A stretch of DNA of 64,000 bases from assembly GCA_051453625.1 (NCBI GenBank), contig JBOZIK010000001.1, positions 174,717,881 through 174,781,880 of the forward strand, written 5' to 3'. Position 1 is the stretch's first letter. Each line of letters starts with the position of its first letter. The notes below the pieces were generated by a model. That model ran no database searches. It saw nothing but the letters and a program-made list of their open reading frames with translations, and had not been told where the DNA came from. The stretch comes from Welwitschia mirabilis. Lineage: Eukaryota; Gnetophyta; Gnetopsida; Welwitschiales. Positions 36,801-49,400 of this stretch are shown here, one piece after another. The position numbers were made by a program, and so were the translations under genes.

Positions 36801-39800
36801 TTAGAAAGGGTGTTCGATCTTGTACTCAACATCCTATATCTAACTTTGTATCTTATGAATCTTTGTCTCCCTTATATAAGACATTTGTAGCCTCCTTGTC
36901 TTCTGTCCCTGTTCCTCAGTATTGGAAGCAGGCACTCACTAATTCCAAGTGGAAGGCAGCTATGATTGAAGAGATGAAAGCTATGGATAAGAATAACACA
37001 TGGAAACCCACTTCTCTTCCAGCAAGGAAGAAAACTGTAGGTTGCAAGTGGGTTTTCAGTGTAAAGCACAAAGCTCATGGGAGCATTAAAAGATGCAAGG
37101 CTTGGTTTGCGGCGAAAGGTTACACTCAGACCTGTGGAGTTGACTATCGGGAGACATTTGCTCCAGTGGCCAAAATAAACTCTATGACGGTCCTCTTGTC
37201 TTACGTAGCAAATCTGGAATGAGACCTGCAACAAGTAGATGTGAAAAATGCATTTCTCCATGGAGATCTAGAAGAACTGGTGTATATGGGAATTCCTCCA
37301 GGCTGTTCTTGTCAAACAACAAAAGACAAAGTCTGTACGTTAAGAAAAGCTCTGTATGGTCTTAAGCAGTCCCCTAGAGCTTGGTTGGACAGATTCAGTA
37401 AACCAATGTTAGCATACAGGTATAGATGCAGTAATGTAGATGACACTATGTTCATCAAACAAGACAGTGATAAGATCACAGTGCTTATTGTATACGTTGA
37501 TGATATAATTGTAACATTAAATGATCCAAAAGAGATGACCAAGTTAGCATCTGACCAAGGAATTTGAAATCAAAGGCCTACCAAAACTGCATCATTTCCT
37601 TGGAATTGAAGTCACTTGATCAAGTAATGGTATCTTTATTTCCCAAAGCGAAGACATTCTTGGTTTGCCTAAGAAGACTGGTATGATGTGCTGCAAACCA
37701 GCAAAATCACCTATTGAAGTCAATCATGAGCTTAAAAGTTGTGATGGAGAGAGAGTTGATAAAGAAAGATATCAGAGATTAGTTGGGAGATTAATTTATC
37801 TCTCTCACACTCACCCTGACATAGTCTATGTAGTCAATGTGCATGTTCCCCGAATTTCTCACTAGGATGTTGTTCAATGTATTTTGAGATATTTGAAGTC
37901 TGCACCAAGAAAGGGACTGCTCTTTGCCAGTGATGTCCATTTGAAGACAGAAGCATTCACTGATGTTGACTAGCCAGGTTTCCCTAATAAGAGGAGGTCT
38001 ACATCAACGTATTGCACATTTGTTGGGGGCAATTTAGTCACTTCGAGATTAAGTAACAGATAGTTATGGCAAAATCAAGTGCAAAAGCTTAGTATAGAGC
38101 TATGGCACAAGGAATCTGTGAACTTATATGACTTGTAAAGCTATTACAAGATCTGGGGTTGGCAAGTAAGAAACCAACTCTACTATATTATGATAATAAG
38201 GCTGCAATCAGTGCTGCACTAAATCCAGTTTAGCATGATTAGACAAAGCATGTACAGATTTATTGAAATTTTATCAAGGAGAAACTAGATGAAGGACCCA
38301 TTTGCATACCTTTTGTAAAATCTACAGATCAACTAGCTGATGTATTTACTAAGGGTCTTAATAGTATGAATTTTCATTCTATTGTTGGCAACATGGGCAC
38401 AAAGAACATCTATGCACCATCTTGATAGGGAGTCTTGATAATTGTAAGTGTTGAAAAATGTGCTACACCTCTAATTCAGAAGATTAGGGTCTTGAGTCGG
38501 AGCAAACACTTGTTCTAAACTGAGAGATTGTTAGTTGAGTGGGAGTACAACTGTACTAAACTGAGAGCTTGGTGGTTCAGGTGGCATTCAGAAGTTAGAT
38601 GTAAGTCAAAGAAAAAGCTTGACACAGTTCTTCCACAATTCTCTCTCTCTCTCTCTCTCTNNNNNNNNNNNNNNNNNNNNNNNNNNNNNNNNNNNNNNNN
38701 NNNNNNNNNNNNNNNNNNNNNNNNNNNNNNNNNNNNNNNNNNNNNNNNNNNNNNNNNNNNAAGAAACAGACAGTTGTGGCAAGATCAAGTACAAAAGCTG
38801 AGTATAGAGCTATGGCACAAGCAATCTGTGAACTTCTATGGCTTAGAAAACTGTTACAAGGTCTGAAGTTGGCAAGTAAAAAACCAGTTCTCCCAAATAT
38901 TGTGATCACAAGGCCGCAATCAGTATTGCACAAAATCCAGTTCAGCATGATCGGACAAAGCATGTAGAGATTGATCGAAATTTGATCAAGGAGAAACTAG
39001 ATGAAGAACTCATTTGCATACGTTTTGTAAAGTCTCCAGCTCAGCTAGCTGATGAATTTACTAAGGGTCTTAATAGTATGAAGTTTCATTCTATTGCTGA
39101 CAAGATGGGCATGAGCAACATCTATGCACCATCTTGAGGGGGAGTGTTGCTAATTGTAACTGTTGACAGATGTGCTGCACGTGTAATTTAGAAGATTAGA
39201 GGATCATGTTGCCTTGAACGTCATGATCATCTTGAGTGGGAGCAAACACCTCTCTGAACTGAGAGATTGTTAGTTGAGTGGGAGTGCACCTGTACTGACC
39301 TAAGAGCTTGTTGGTTGAGGTGGCATTCAGCTGTTGACAGATGTAAGCAAGGTGTTGACACCTGTAACTGGATGACAACTGTATCTTATCTATAAATATA
39401 TATGTGTAAGTCGAAGAAACGAATAGATAAATTTCTTGAGGTGGCATTCAGCTGTTGACAGATGTAGGCAAGGTGTTGACACCTGTAACTGGATGACAAC
39501 TGTATCTTATCTATAAATATATATGTGTAAGTCGAAGAAACTGATAGATAAATTTCTTCTCTCCCTCTCNNNNNNNNNNNNNNNNNNNNNNNNNNNNNNN
39601 NNNNNNNNNNNNNNNNNNNNNNNNNNNNNNNNNNNNNNNNNNNNNNNNNNNNNNNNNNNNNNNNNNNNNNNNNNNNNNNNNNNNNNNNNNNNNNNNNNNN
39701 NNNNNNNNNNNNNNNNNNNNNNNNNNNNNNNNNNNNNNNNNNNNNNNNNNNNNNNNNNNNNNNNNNNNNNNNNNNNNNNNNNNNNNNNNNNNNNNNNNNN

Positions 39801-40441
39801 NNNNNNNNNNNNNNNNNNNNNNNNNNNNNNNNNNNNNNNNNNNNNNNNNNNNNNNNNNNNNNNNNNNNNNNNNNNNNNNNNNNNNNNNNNNNNNNNNNNN
39901 NNNNNNNNNNNNNNNNNNNNNNNNNNNNNNNNNNNNNNNNNNNNNNNNNNNNNNNNNNNNNNNNNNNNNNNNNNNNNNNNNNNNNNNNNNNNNNNNNNNN
40001 NNNNNNNNNNNNNNNNNNNNNNNNNNNNNNNNNNNNNNNNNNNNNNNNNNNNNNNNNNNNNNNNNNNNNNNNNNNNNNNNNNNNNNNNNNNNNNNNNNNN
40101 NNNNNNNNNNNNNNNNNNNNNNNNNNNNNNNNNNNNNNNNNNNNNNNNNNNNNNNNNNNNNNNNNNNNNNNNNNNNNNNNNNNNNNNNNNNNNNNNNNNN
40201 NNNNNNNNNNNNNNNNNNNNNNNNNNNNNNNNNNNNNNNNNNNNNNNNNNNNNNNNNNNNNNNNNNNNNNNNNNNNNNNNNNNNNNNNNNNNNNNNNNNN
40301 NNNNNNNNNNNNNNNNNNNNNNNNNNNNNNNNNNNNNNNNNNNNNNNNNNNNNNNNNNNNNNNNCTCCCTCCCTCCATTGCTGATTCTCCAATCTCAATA
40401 CAAACCATCACCTACGAGTCAAAGCAATAGGCTCCCAAGAC

Positions 40442-40478
<37 letters not shown>

Positions 40479-43400
40479 GCTGATTCCACTGCCTTCCAAT
40501 CTCAATACAAACCATCACTTACAAGTCAAAGCAATAGGCTCCCAAGACTCAAGCGTCTGAATGAGTTGCAAGTCACTTGATGAATTTTTGCAAGTTGTGT
40601 TATTCTGGTACCCTTGATACTTAAGTAGCAGGATAAAGAACACTAAAGGAGTGAGAGGCCTCTCCTGTACTGGTGGCAGACAAATCATTGATTTCAAGAT
40701 TCCATTTTTTCCCCAATGTATCTGAGACACTATCTATCATAGAACAATTAACATTTTCTGATCGGATTGGATTAACCTTGTTAACGTTTGACTCATGAGA
40801 ATGATAACATGGTTAGAGAATATCTCATCTGAAAACAACATAAAATATGTCAGATTTTGGCCACATGAACACCTATTTAGCCATAACCAAATAACGTCAG
40901 ATCCTCAAATTAAGTAACAGTTAGTAAAATAATTGATAAATAGATTAAAAGAAAATAATTCCTAACAGGTTGCATCTTTGCAATTAACAAATTGATATCA
41001 TTAACAATCAACACTAAGAAAGTTCCCATATGCAATTGATGCTTTTTGAAGTAAATGAGGTTGCAAGCCCAGAAGTGAGGACATGACACGACACCTCATG
41101 GAACAGGAGGTGAAGATCTTGGAGATAGAAGGAAGGTGCATCCATGTGCAATGAAACCAACATCAACTTGAAATTATCTGCTGTAAGTTTCTTCACATCT
41201 ACAAACCTAGAAAGTTAGGAAGCACAAACATCACATGAAGAAGAGGTATCATGAAGATGTTGTTCCCTTGTTTATTTAAATGAATTAAATAAATAATAGG
41301 AAGCCATATGTACACAGTGTTAAACCCTTAATATAGTAATATTAAAATAGTAAAAGATACCATAGCAAAAAACCTTCTAGGGTATCAAGTTTTAGGTGGG
41401 TAAGAAAATTACCTTTACTAACAAATGCTGTGTCAAAACGAGATCCAGTAAAATCCAGCTTTATGTGTAGGTCCATAGGCCTTAGAAAACTAAAAAGTCG
41501 AAACAAACCTCCTGGATCAAATCAAAAGCATTCTACAAATCATGATACTCATGGTAAGATCACATGGTCCAAGAGGTGCTCAACCAAAGCGACAAACTGG
41601 CAAGTATGACAACTAAGACCAGAAATATTCTTTCGTGTCATCATGATAACAAAGATGCAGAAAGCCTTGTTAAAATGGCTAAAATCCCTAACATAAATTA
41701 CTTGATATAAAGTCTAAAAGTTTGTTCACATGGAACACACACACCGATTTCTGATTCTTGGTTCCGACAAAACTCATATTAAAAGAGAACAGTATAATGG
41801 CATTTACATAAAATAATGTAACACTCCAGACAAAAAAGATATACTATGTTTTTGTATTACAAAGGACATGCACAACATGAGGGAAACTCTCTACGAAGTT
41901 GCACTTGACATGGCAAAGGCTACTACACATTATTTCTTTGTTGATGTGTGCTAAGTCATTTGCCATTGAAATTAGCTATTCCATGTTTATTTATTCTCCT
42001 GTCATCATATTTATCGTTTCTTTAGAAACGTAAACAACTATTCCTCTTCAGATATTGACATATCTAATGTTTACATTTGAGAAGAATAGGAATTTTCCCC
42101 CTTCATGTCATATGCTTTGAACCTTCAAATAATAAAAATCTATATTATCTCAGTTACTTTATGGCTTCATGATCTTTACATCTATGGATGATTATCGCAG
42201 CTAAGTATTCCATTATTGGCATATTTCAGTTTAGCCAATTTGCTGCACGTCACTTGAAGCATCCCTACACTGTACTCTTTAATTGCATGCAAATCTTTAA
42301 GTTCAATAAAAATCTTTCTAATTAGATTTCCAAACAACAGAGTTTTTGTACTAAGCAAAAATGAAATGTAGGCATTCAATAATAAAACATTGTCATTTGT
42401 GTATATCTACTAGCATTACTGATGGACAAAGTAAAATGGAGTGACCAGGTATTCTCATGCTGGTAAAAATACCTTACGTTCCACAAAACATCAGAAAAAG
42501 GAGATTTCACCTGGCTCAAAGCTATTTTCCTCCTCTCCAATGTCTTCCGCCTTTCTCTTCTCTGGTAGTAAGGTTTCACAACATAAGTCTGCAAACGACA
42601 AACTATGATGTGTTATAGATACAAAGAAAAAATTAATGAACTTAAAGCCAATAAAAAAGAAGAAAAAACAAAAGACATAGGAAAACAAGCAAAATGTAAT
42701 ACAAGAAGACAGTAAATGTCAATCACTGTATCTTCAACAACATGAACAAGCTGTTGGCATGCATATTTCCTACAACCTATTTCTGAAGACAATTGAAGAC
42801 ACCAACACAACACGTAGTTTAATTATCTTTTCACCAGGCAGATGTTTGTTCTATGTTGGGGCTATGAAAATTTAGGTCATCTAATGTTGCATGATTTTAT
42901 GATCACACTTGGCCATATTTCTTGGCCTGTTTTCAATGTTGGATTAGAACCTCATTTCCTTGTCCATAACATTACAAATATTTAAGTGTTGCCCTCTACG
43001 GCAATTTTTTCCATGATCTAGAGGTCATTTTTAACATAACTAGCACTAGCTCAGATTTCCTAGATGCTTGTATAATCCATGGGAGGTATTACCGCAAACA
43101 TACCGTCTTCATATTAACCACACAGGCATGGCCAGATCTTTGCATCTTGAAGAGTTGAGTGTTTGATCAAGGATAGAACAGTTTTAACTGAACTGATTAA
43201 GAATAAGCCAACAACAAGAAAGATTAAGGCCATGCATGGATGCACATCTGGTGAGTAATGAAGCAAAGATCTAATCCTACATGTCCTTTACATATTTGTT
43301 AGGTTTTGCGAATGAGTGGGATTTTCTAAATTTGGGATCAGTCCAGAATATCACAATTCTCAATCTCACATAACGGAAAAGGAATAACATTGGCATCAGA

Positions 43401-46400
43401 AAGGCAGCTAACAAGGATGGCAAGAAATCTATGAAACTGTTGCTATATCTTGAATTTGTTCCAGGACAAAACCTAGATGGTTGGATAACCACTAAGAAAT
43501 CTGTTAGATTTCAATGATTAGAGAACTCTTGCAAAGGATTTTTTTTAAACTGCTTGCAGTTGAAAAGGATATGTTTTGTCTTAATTACAGAACACTCCCT
43601 TGCTTACTCTCATGAAGTTGCAAGCTCTTTGATCATTCACAAAATGTGTTATATTCAGCATCAGTGACATTAGTCTAGCTCATGACTACTAGCTAACTGT
43701 AAAGCCAAACTTGCAATCTGTTGGGAAATTATCAGAAAGAGAATTCTTGTTTGCAAGTCCCAACAATTAAAGCATCTAGCTTTCCAGTTTACAATGATTT
43801 GAAAATATATCTATCCTTACACTTTACTAAAACAAAAAAATTAACATATTGAATAATATCAACACAAGGGTTCCCTTTGAAAACGCAAGCCTTGGTAACT
43901 AGGAAAAACTGACAAGAAAACATGTTTAATTATCTAGAGCTACAAAGATTAGATGAGCTAAATGAACATAAGCTATACCTCATGGGTCTAAATCCATTTG
44001 TCCAAATAAATCTACATGTACAAATGGTCAAAGACAATTGATTCAAGGTGACAAACCAGAAGAAATGATTTAGACAACAAAAACAAGATGAGAAATTGCT
44101 TACAATTGCCCAATCTGCCATAATGGCAGACAGACACACAAGCTACCTCAACCAGACATGACTTCCATACCCACCAAAATCATATCTCTAACTTCATGGA
44201 TAAAGACCGGAATAGCCTGAAAACAAGAATACTCATCTGGCCATAAGACCTGCTCCAGCAGTTACCACTGAGAAGAAAAACTATAAAAGTGGAAAGGCAA
44301 AATCAAAAGATAAAATTGGCATGCCAATATGATCATTTAAAACATTAGAAGTCTAACAAACATGACTCCAATCTCTAACAATGCCTAACACACAGTTATG
44401 TAAAATAATGGCACTATTTGGCATAATCACAAATATCACATCCTCTACAAGCATTTAAATTGCTAGTTAACTGATTCCATACATTAGAAAGATTCTCTTC
44501 TGGCCTGATGGGCTTCCTTACATTCAGACACAGAACATGGGATCATAAAAACAAAAAGATCAGTACTACTCATCAGAAAATTTGGAAATGTCCCTTGTTT
44601 ATTGATAACAAGATGAATGCCCTTGTTTACTAGCATCATCTATAAAATACTGAAAAAGGTTACTAAAAGAACTTATGTTTATGTATTAGTATTCTACGAG
44701 GATATACATTGTTGGTGTGTCATTGGCTTACTTTCATAGAATAATACATACTCCACTCCCTCCTACAGTCTGCCAGCAGATCGTGATTTCTCCCCGGAAG
44801 AGTATTTTTTTACGCATTTACATTATGTTTTTCTGAACCTTTGAATTCTGGAATCTATGTGATAATTTCTGTTCTACACTAGCAATTTGCTTCATAGAGT
44901 TATCTCTCTTCTACCATATGCCAACCACTTCCTTTGGAAGCCCATCTTATCCCAGATTTGTAACCTAGGCCTTCTATTTTCTGTTCTGAGCCATCCATTT
45001 TGTACTCTGTTATTTGCCTTGTCTATTAAATCATAATAACTTCATGCAACAGTAGCACATAAATAATATTTAAGAAGACATTTTACAGGCCATTTCTTCT
45101 TTTTATCCTTCCATTTAATATATTTTCTCTTTTTTGAGCAAGTGCTTTGCTATGAGCAAATACATGGCATTTTAAGATAAGATATACAAGTGCAAGACAG
45201 CTAGGGATAACCAAAGGTCTGTGATGAATATAGCTCCATTCCTTTTATTTGACAAGATTTTTTTTCATTTCCACCTGAGACTTCAAGCTAAAGTGGAATT
45301 AAAGGTCCACAGCACACCCTCTTCTGCAATGGATTCAATGCTTGATTCTTGTGATTTTGCTTTCCATTGTAACTTAATTTTAAGCTTCTTTCCTTTTATC
45401 ATAAAATATTTACAGGAATCTGTTTCTCAATTATTTATTTGAGATAAAAAGAATGTTGTATGCTTATTCTTGACTTCTACCTATCTTAGCTTACAGATAT
45501 AGCTTGAAGCAATTACCTCTCTAGTTGATTGGATCATACATTATAACCATTTTAGATGGTGCCACTTCATTTTTCTCTGGTTCCAGCATAACTTTTACCT
45601 AATGGTATGCTTCTATATGTAACCAATCATTTGCCAAATCTTTTCTACTCCCATATTTATGTGCATGTAATCAACGCCTAATCATCCCTTGGATTGGCTC
45701 CAACTTCTACAAAAGGTTGCCTCACATAACTGTTCACATAACTGATAATAATGAACTTCCATTAATTAATAATATTCCTTAATTATATCATTACATAAAT
45801 GAGTATACAATTTTCAGTCTACTACTAGAAAGAGTGATTGCTGAGAAATGTTCTTGTAATTGATGGTATTGGAAAACAGTATAATGCCTTTTCATTGGTC
45901 CAGCTTGGCATTGAGTGGGGGCAATGCTCCAAGAATTTTTTCCCCCTAGTAATTACAATATTACCTTGTTCACACTATAACAGCAATACTGTGCTTATGG
46001 GTTTTTACTTCTTTTCTTATAATACTTTCTTTTTTCGTTCTAATGGTTTCTGCATATGAAACCTGAGAATCAGAGTAATTCCACAAGGGCTATAATTCAA
46101 CAGTTTTCATCTTACCTAGGGTACAAGAAAAGTTTAATATTTGTTTATGCCAATTCATTTTTCCCTAACTCTTCTATATTCAAAACTTCTTATATGGACA
46201 CATCCATGTTAGTGTGCTAGTTAAAATATTAATTGTTTTAAGGTAATAGGATGGTCATCAATCTGATCCTGATAGCCAGCTCTTTTCTTCCTCTCCTAGT
46301 TGGCCCCAAATTGAGACAAAATTATATTTATTATATTGTATGATTCTGACCATGGAATCTGAATTTGTTATTTATTATTACGCCATTTCGCTTATGGTGA

Positions 46401-49400
46401 ATTAAGCGTCAATTGTACTGAAAGTAGATATCAGTCCAGTAATGTCATGTACCAAGCAAAGTAATTAACACAATTATATTATCACTCCTGATAATTGCAT
46501 TAGTGAATTTACATGTGAACCCATATCATTGCTTGATTCCAAAAGAGAAATAAGAAATGGCATAATACTACAGCAATGAAACCAACATATGTCTGTACTG
46601 CACTCTGTTATCGAAGTATCTGAAGTCTTTGAAGCACTTGTTTCCATGGAGTCTAGCATTTGGTCTGTGGCACCTTCTTCCTTATCCGAGACAAGTCTTT
46701 GGCCAGCAGTAGTGCCACTCTCCTCTAATGATTCCACAACCTTTGAGGTTGGCCCCAAGGACCCCAGTGTAAACATACGAGGTGAAGGTAACTTCCAATC
46801 CTTGAATTGTATTTGAAGTGCCACAACCTCCTCCTTAGCTTTCATTCTGGCCTGAGGTTCTTTAAACATTTTTAGAACCTCTGCCTTCCATTTATCCTCT
46901 ACCTCACATGCCTCTGCTAGTTCACTATTCTTAGGAAACATCTTATAAATGTTTTGAGCATTTGTGAACACCTTGTATTGTTGATTTGTTAATTAGGAGC
47001 TTTATGTTTGCCGCATTTCAACAATATTTCATCTATGCATTTGACGATTCTCCTCATTATCTGCACTAAAGCATTTAAATCCAAAAAACCCCTTGTCACC
47101 CATATCATTTTCAGCCCCAAAACCATCCTTAGCCTATTCCAAGCTTCGTCCTCCATAAAGCCCTGTGTGGGGTTTTCTTTGTGCAGGTTAGGAAAACCAT
47201 AATGGACATTTACTATCACTTCAAGGAATGCTTTGTACTAGCAAAGTGCAGAGAAAATATAGAATTAATTCATATGGATTCAAGAGCTTTCAATAAAAGG
47301 AGGCTTCTTTCCTGTGTTGGGAGAAGAAACTGCGAAAGTTGGATTTCTCACATTTTGAAGTATCCAGCATAGATGGAGGTGCAGGGAACCATTAGAGGCC
47401 TTGAATATGTGATGTTAGCTATGTTTGGACCATATTGAGGATTTTGCCATGTCAGTAGCAATAGGGATACAATTCTAGACATGCACATAAGGCTGTTAAT
47501 TAATATGACATATCATCCTAGTTATGAAATTGTATCATGTGTTGTAAAAGTTAAAGTAAGAAGGGCGGCTTAGGTTAGGATGATATTTTAAATAGATTGA
47601 GATGTTTGTGGGGTATGCCCCTAGCATGTTCTAGATTCTTTCATAATGAATAATTATTAATAAGCCTTAATCCATTTGTGAGGCTTGAGGAATATACAAA
47701 AGGACAGGAAAACCTAATGTTGTCTATCATCGAAAGACAAGACTCGTATTGCCTATAAGTGAGGATTCTGAGGGTCAGAAGTGCTCCAGATCTAGGGACA
47801 CACCTGTTGTGCTTGAAGCAACACTTGTTGACATTGATTGTTGTTTGACTATGACAAATGGATCGTTAGATGTCTACTGTCAATTGCTCTATGCATGATA
47901 AATCTCTCTTTCTCTAAAACACATTGAACTTTTCCTTCTGTAGTGCTAACATTAGGGTTTTTACTGGCAAAGTAATTTTAACAGTTCTCTTGCATCCTTG
48001 ATTTAATTGCGTCTACCATGTTTCTGGTTAAACAAGCAAAGATCCTGGGAAACATCAACACATAACACATTCTAACATCTTCAAGGTAAATCTTTATACA
48101 CTCTCGATTTCAATAGTTAGCCGTTGATAAGAGTACAAACTTTGTCATGGATTGTCATTTGCAAAATAATCACATGGTAACCTTTGACAGAATACTCGAG
48201 CTACTCATGAACAACTATAGTCTATGATAGGTAACTGAAAGCACACTAAATAATATCCAATAGTTGTGAAATGATGCTATTGCCATTTCCAGCAAGACGA
48301 AGCACAGCTTCCGTATAAGAGAAATAAAGAAGTCATGCTATTTCATATGCGAGCTTAGCATAGTTCTCATTATGGATAACTCCCTCAACATGTTATAGGC
48401 AAAAGATCCAGAAGTAATAGTGGCAAGGTCATGAAGTTAGTCAGACAAATTTTTAGTGGGTGCAACTCACTAACAGAAATTCCAAGATCTAAAACTGCTT
48501 CCCCTTCAAAGGCAAGTACTCTGCTTCTTCCACATCTCATTCCACCTTCTTGACTTTTCTTTCAAGCTCAGCATTTTTGGCTGGTGGGATATGTAAGGAG
48601 CCATCCGTAGCATAATTTTCAATATTAAATAAATAAAGCCATACTTTCAAACATTCTAGAAATCAATAGCAGTAGTTTGCTTAATCATCGTAGAATCTTG
48701 CTAACAATGAAAGAGGAACGTGATTTGAGAAGGGGGTAGCACCCACATATAGAGCTTTGTATTGAGTACATCATACACTTGAAACCTTAATTAAGGGCCT
48801 CTACAATCTACATTCTAACAGAAAATCTTGAATTATGATGTGACCAATCTTGTTCTAGTTGTTTTTTATCATGTGTCTGACACGTCTATGCCTAAAGCCT
48901 GTGAAATATATAGAAGAGAACTTAGGCTAGAGAACAAAACCAACAATAGCTCCTCCTTGTTGTACCTCCTGATTATCTATCAATGACAGGCCAGATTATA
49001 GATACAGTCAAATAACAAAAGTGTTTTATTGTATGAAATCAATGATCCTCAAAATCTAGAATTCGAAGTAAGTGAGGGTTCACAAACTGACAAACAGTTA
49101 AAGGGATCATGCATAAAAAGGTTGAGACATATCAACAGCAGGGGACCGGGTGTCTCTAGGGAGGTGATTGGGTGTCTCCAGGAAGGTGAATTGGTGATGG
49201 AGCAGAAAGGCGATCGGAGGACAATAATCACTCGACCTGAGTCTAACCAGAACAACATTTCTTTTTGTTGGGTCCACCAACTATGAACTAGGGTCGACCA
49301 TCAAAAACATCGACTGGTCCCTGCAAGGGGGGTCAACCAAACCCTACTATGTGACCATTGGAGGCAAAATATGATTATTTTCTAAGCTGTTGTGGGTCTC

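Larger units (their letters stand above)
33332..39569 (+). mobile_element. Element B: 5'-truncated Ty1/copia retrotransposon with internal duplications
   Basis: The order is gag C-terminus with a zinc knuckle, protease, integrase (twice), reverse transcriptase, RNase H, LTR, RNase H again and LTR again. This domain order (integrase before reverse transcriptase) defines Ty1/copia. No 5' LTR, primer binding site or gag N-terminus is present; the element starts abruptly inside gag. Two of the three assembly gaps coincide with the duplication boundaries. Many stops and lost catalytic residues show that it is inactive. Confidence 0.85.
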
